DNA from: Butyricicoccus sp.
GTDB taxonomy: Bacteria > Bacillota > Clostridia > Oscillospirales > Butyricicoccaceae
DNA: 7,963 nt
Direction of reading: 5' to 3'
NCBI GenBank assembly: GCA_020025755.1
Contig: JAHHRO010000065.1
Location: forward strand, 1-7,963
Shown: piece by piece, positions 5,905-7,963 of the stretch
Layout of the letters: each line of letters opens with the position of its first letter
How positions within the stretch are numbered: the first letter of the stretch is position 1
Program-made: the position numbers and the translations under genes
Notes under the pieces: model-generated
The model's input: only the letters and a program-made list of their open reading frames with translations
What the model was told of the DNA's origin: nothing
Databases searched by the model: none

Positions 5905-7203
5905 TTAACTTAAAAATTGTGTGGTTTCCTTGGATACTTCACCAGACAGCAGCCACAGTCCAATGAGATTTGGAAAGGACATGCAGGCGGCTGAAATATC
6001 AGTCACAAGGAGAAGAACAGTCAGAGGAATGTAACCAGAAAGGGCGGCGGAGCATACAATGATAATGGGGTAAAGATGCAGCATCCATGTCTTGGCGTGC
6101 ATCCACTTGAGACAGGAAAGCCCATAGAAACTCCAGCTAAGTATGGTGGAGACAGCCAGAAAAACAACAGTGATGCCAATAAACCAAGGCGCGAGACCAC
6201 CCAGCACACTGGAAAAGGCATAGGTCGTCATCGCAAGCCCATCTGTGCCGCTCTGCCATGCGCCGGTGGTGAGCACGACAAGGGCGGTAAGCAGGCATAC
6301 AACACAGGTATCAACAAAGACCTCAACTGCACCCAGCATACCAGTCTCACAGGGAGAGTTGCTGTCTGAGCTGCCGTGTGCGATCGGGGCAGAGCCCATA
6401 CCGGCTTCATTGGAGAAGATGCCTTTGGAAAAACCGTCAGATACCGTGTGCGCTGTGATGACACCGAGCAGACCGCCGCCGCAGGCAAGCGGTTCAAAGG
6501 CACCGGATACGATGGCAGAGAGTGCGGCTGGGATCTGATCCGCGTGCAGGGCGACGACCAGACCACCTGCGAGCAGGTAGCTTCCCGTCATAATGGGGAC
6601 AAGCACGGAGGACACCTGTGCGATCAGTGTGCTGCCGCCATAGAGGATGGGGAGCAGCAGCATACAGACGATAAGTGCGATGAGTGGGCGTGGGATGGGG
6701 ATGAGGGGCGCGAGGGCTTCCGTGATGGCACTTCCTTGCGCAGCGGCACTCGTACCCATTGCAGAGAGGATACAGCAGAGGGCAAAGAGGTGTGCCAGCT
6801 TGGGCAGATGCGCACCACGCGACAGATAGACCATAGGACCGCCTAAGGGATCAGGGCGATGGATGCGGTATTTTACAGCGAGAACAAGCTCGCTGTATTT
6901 GGTTGCCATGCCAAGAAAGGCAGCAACGAGCATCCAGAAGATCGCGCCCGGACCGCCAAGGGTCAAGGCAGAGGCGACCCCTGCCAGATTGCCTACGCCA
7001 AGCGTGCCGCCGAGCGAGGTGCAGAGTGCCTCAAACGGAGAGATGCCATTGGAACTATGATGATTCCTCCTATTCAATAAGTGTTTGACGCACCAAAACT
7101 GTACGCCATGCGTGCGAAGGGTAAGCAGGAGACCGGTGGCTGCAATAAACAGGACGGTAAACGGTCCCCAGAGGGTGTAGCGTATTTTTAAAATCAATTC
7201 CAT
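5905..7203 (-). CDS. AGCS-family sodium:alanine/glycine symporter
   Basis: AGCS (DagA/AlsT type) carriers import alanine, glycine or related amino acids with sodium across the inner membrane. From ATG 7203-7201 the protein has 432 residues, at the short end of the family, and consists almost wholly of about ten or eleven hydrophobic helices. Family signatures are clear: the TLWGPFTVLFIAATGLLLTLR opening helix region, ISPFEALCTSLGGTLGVGNLAGVA (54-77), and the FSNEAGMGSAPIAHGSS loop. In the late WSFYGLSCLKW segment a Leu stands where most relatives have Glu (WSYYGE). The start at 7203 best fits the family, but no Shine-Dalgarno site precedes it. An ATG at 7254 would add 17 residues and also lacks one. 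The gene is divergent from tadA and is followed at once by a 20-bp hairpin. The exact substrate cannot be read from sequence. Confidence 0.92.
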   Translation of the reverse strand: MELILKIRYTLWGPFTVLFIAATGLLLTLRTHGVQFWCVKHLLNRRNHHSSNGISPFEALCTSLGGTLGVGNLAGVASALTLGGPGAIFWMLVAAFLGMATKYSELVLAVKYRIHRPDPLGGPMVYLSRGAHLPKLAHLFALCCILSAMGTSAAAQGSAITEALAPLIPIPRPLIALIVCMLLLPILYGGSTLIAQVSSVLVPIMTGSYLLAGGLVVALHADQIPAALSAIVSGAFEPLACGGGLLGVITAHTVSDGFSKGIFSNEAGMGSAPIAHGSSDSNSPCETGMLGAVEVFVDTCVVCLLTALVVLTTGAWQSGTDGLAMTTYAFSSVLGGLAPWFIGITVVFLAVSTILSWSFYGLSCLKWMHAKTWMLHLYPIIIVCSAALSGYIPLTVLLLVTDISAACMSFPNLIGLWLLSGEVSKETTQFLS

Positions 7204-7225
7204 GCTTTTATATATGAGCGTATGC

Positions 7226-7254
7226 TGGTCAATATGTCTCGTATGTGGTATCAT
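7226..7254 (+). promoter_or_regulatory. Candidate promoter of tadA
   Basis: TGGTCA (7226-7231), a 17-nt spacer and TATCAT (7249-7254), with an extended -10 TG at 7246-7247, lie 29 nt before ATG 7284. The leader would be short (about 22 nt) and contains the AGGAGG ribosome site. On the reverse strand the same -35 reads TTGACC, so it may be shared with the symporter gene. Confidence 0.5.
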
Positions 7255-7283
7255 ACAGATAAGGCTATATAGGAGGATATCGC

Positions 7284-7790
7284 ATGACCGAGCAGGAAAA
7301 GTTTATGAAAGCCGCATGGAAGCTGGCACAAAAAGCGGCAGAGGAGGGGGAAGTTCCCGTCGGCTGTGTGATCGTGTGCGATGGGAAGATTGTAGGACGA
7401 GGACGCAACCGGAGAGAGACAAAAAAAACAGCACTGGGTCACGCAGAACTGGAAGCGATCCAGAAAGCGTGTAAGAAGCTGGGGGGATGGCGGCTGCACC
7501 GGTGTGACCTGTATGTGACGCTGGAGCCCTGTCCAATGTGCGCAGGTGCGATCATCAATGCGCGGATCAAGACGGTGTACTATGGGGCACCCGACCACAA
7601 GGCAGGTTCATGCGGCTCACTTACGAATCTATTTGAACTGCCCTATAATCATAAGCCCATGTTGGTATCTGGGCTAATGGAGCAGGCGTGTGTGGAGGAA
7701 TTGCAAAAATTTTTCAAGGCATTACGCGTGCGCAAGAGGGAAGAAAAAGAGCGCAGGAAGCAGGCAGAAGAACAAGCATCGACTCTATAA
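7284..7790 (+). CDS. tadA: tRNA-specific adenosine deaminase TadA
   Basis: TadA converts the wobble adenosine A34 of tRNA-Arg(ACG) to inosine, allowing one tRNA to read three arginine codons. It acts as a zinc-dependent homodimer in the cytoplasm. The 168-residue protein carries the cytidine/deoxycytidylate deaminase fold. The active-site segment HAE is at 53-55 (H53 zinc ligand, E55 proton shuttle) and PCPMC at 82-86 (C83 and C86 zinc ligands). The preceding EVPVGCVIV and GRGRNRRE segments are also typical. The C-terminus (about 146-165) is a basic, glutamate- and lysine-rich helix that may bind RNA. ATG 7284 is 7 nt after a perfect AGGAGG (7271-7276), so the start is secure. An imperfect terminator hairpin follows about 60 nt after the stop. 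In many Firmicutes the SRP RNA gene and dnaX come next, but neither is visible before the window ends. Confidence 0.96.
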   Translation: MTEQEKFMKAAWKLAQKAAEEGEVPVGCVIVCDGKIVGRGRNRRETKKTALGHAELEAIQKACKKLGGWRLHRCDLYVTLEPCPMCAGAIINARIKTVYYGAPDHKAGSCGSLTNLFELPYNHKPMLVSGLMEQACVEELQKFFKALRVRKREEKERRKQAEEQASTL

Positions 7791-7849
7791 AAAAGTATAC
7801 AGTGGATTATGCGCAGCAAGTGCAAGCGCGTATCTTGATTGTGATTCAT

Positions 7850-7883
7850 AACAGACGGGCAGCCTGCAAAGGCTGTCTGTTTT
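7850..7883 (+). terminator. Probable terminator after tadA
   Basis: AACAGA (7850-7855) pairs with TCTGTT (7876-7881) and CAGCC (7860-7864) with GGCTG (7871-7875), leaving a 4-nt bulge CGGG on the 5' side and a 6-nt loop. The tail reads TTTTGTATTT. The bulge makes it weaker than the mreB terminator. The remaining 80 nt of the window hold no feature I can support. Confidence 0.6.
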
Positions 7884-7963
7884 GTATTTGTGCGCACTAT
7901 CCCAAGCAGAGAAAAGCGACTTGAATTTTATTATAGTTTTGCATAGGACGAGCGAGATCTCGA

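Noticed and set aside
7204..7254. Earlier ATG start for the symporter at 7254
   Set aside because: The 17 added residues are polar, unlike the family's N-terminus, and there is no ribosome site. The frame overlaps the tadA promoter.
7921..7940. A/T-rich TATTATAG near the window end as a promoter for the next gene
   Set aside because: No acceptable -35 box lies at the right distance, and the downstream gene is outside the window.

Overview
The window reads as ordinary chromosomal DNA of a Gram-positive anaerobe of the class Clostridia, probably near the Oscillospirales/Butyricicoccaceae. This placement is an inference from three things: the EF-Tu and MreB sequences, the recD2-comF-mreB gene order, and the strong AGGAGG-type ribosome sites. 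No marker here fixes a genus. I found no defence system, CRISPR array, prophage, intact insertion sequence, tRNA or rRNA.

Layout. (1) 1-911: the 3' two thirds or more of tuf (EF-Tu), cut by the window edge. (2) 912-1260: a gene-free stretch full of hairpins. Two identical 29-nt terminator hairpins (925-953 and 1169-1197) bracket a roughly 212-nt block of five further inverted repeats, which looks like a small non-coding repeat element. This is the most unusual part of the window. (3) 1261-4434: a compact forward cluster. It holds a small unknown membrane-anchored protein, RecD2 helicase starting inside that gene's 3' end, and a ComF-type phosphoribosyltransferase that starts with a 4-base ATGA overlap on the recD2 stop. 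(4) 4435-5709: a good promoter, a stand-alone mreB-family gene and a strong intrinsic terminator. (5) 5710-5904: a short spacer with a doubtful 21-codon ORF and a 20-bp perfect-stem hairpin that ends the reverse-strand gene. (6) 5905-7203, reverse strand: an AGCS-family sodium:alanine/glycine symporter. (7) 7204-7963: a tight divergent promoter region, tadA (tRNA adenosine deaminase) with a textbook ribosome site, its probable terminator, and about 80 nt with no recognisable feature.

The genes are mostly housekeeping: translation (tuf, tadA), DNA repair and possible DNA uptake (recD2, comF), cell shape (mreB) and amino-acid import (AGCS). Only the overlapping recD2-comF pair, perhaps with the small upstream ORF, looks like one transcription unit. 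The observations worth following up are the terminator-bracketed hairpin element after tuf, a strong promoter-like site inside the small unknown gene, an operator-like inverted repeat at the expected mreB transcription start, and the shared divergent promoter region between the symporter and tadA.
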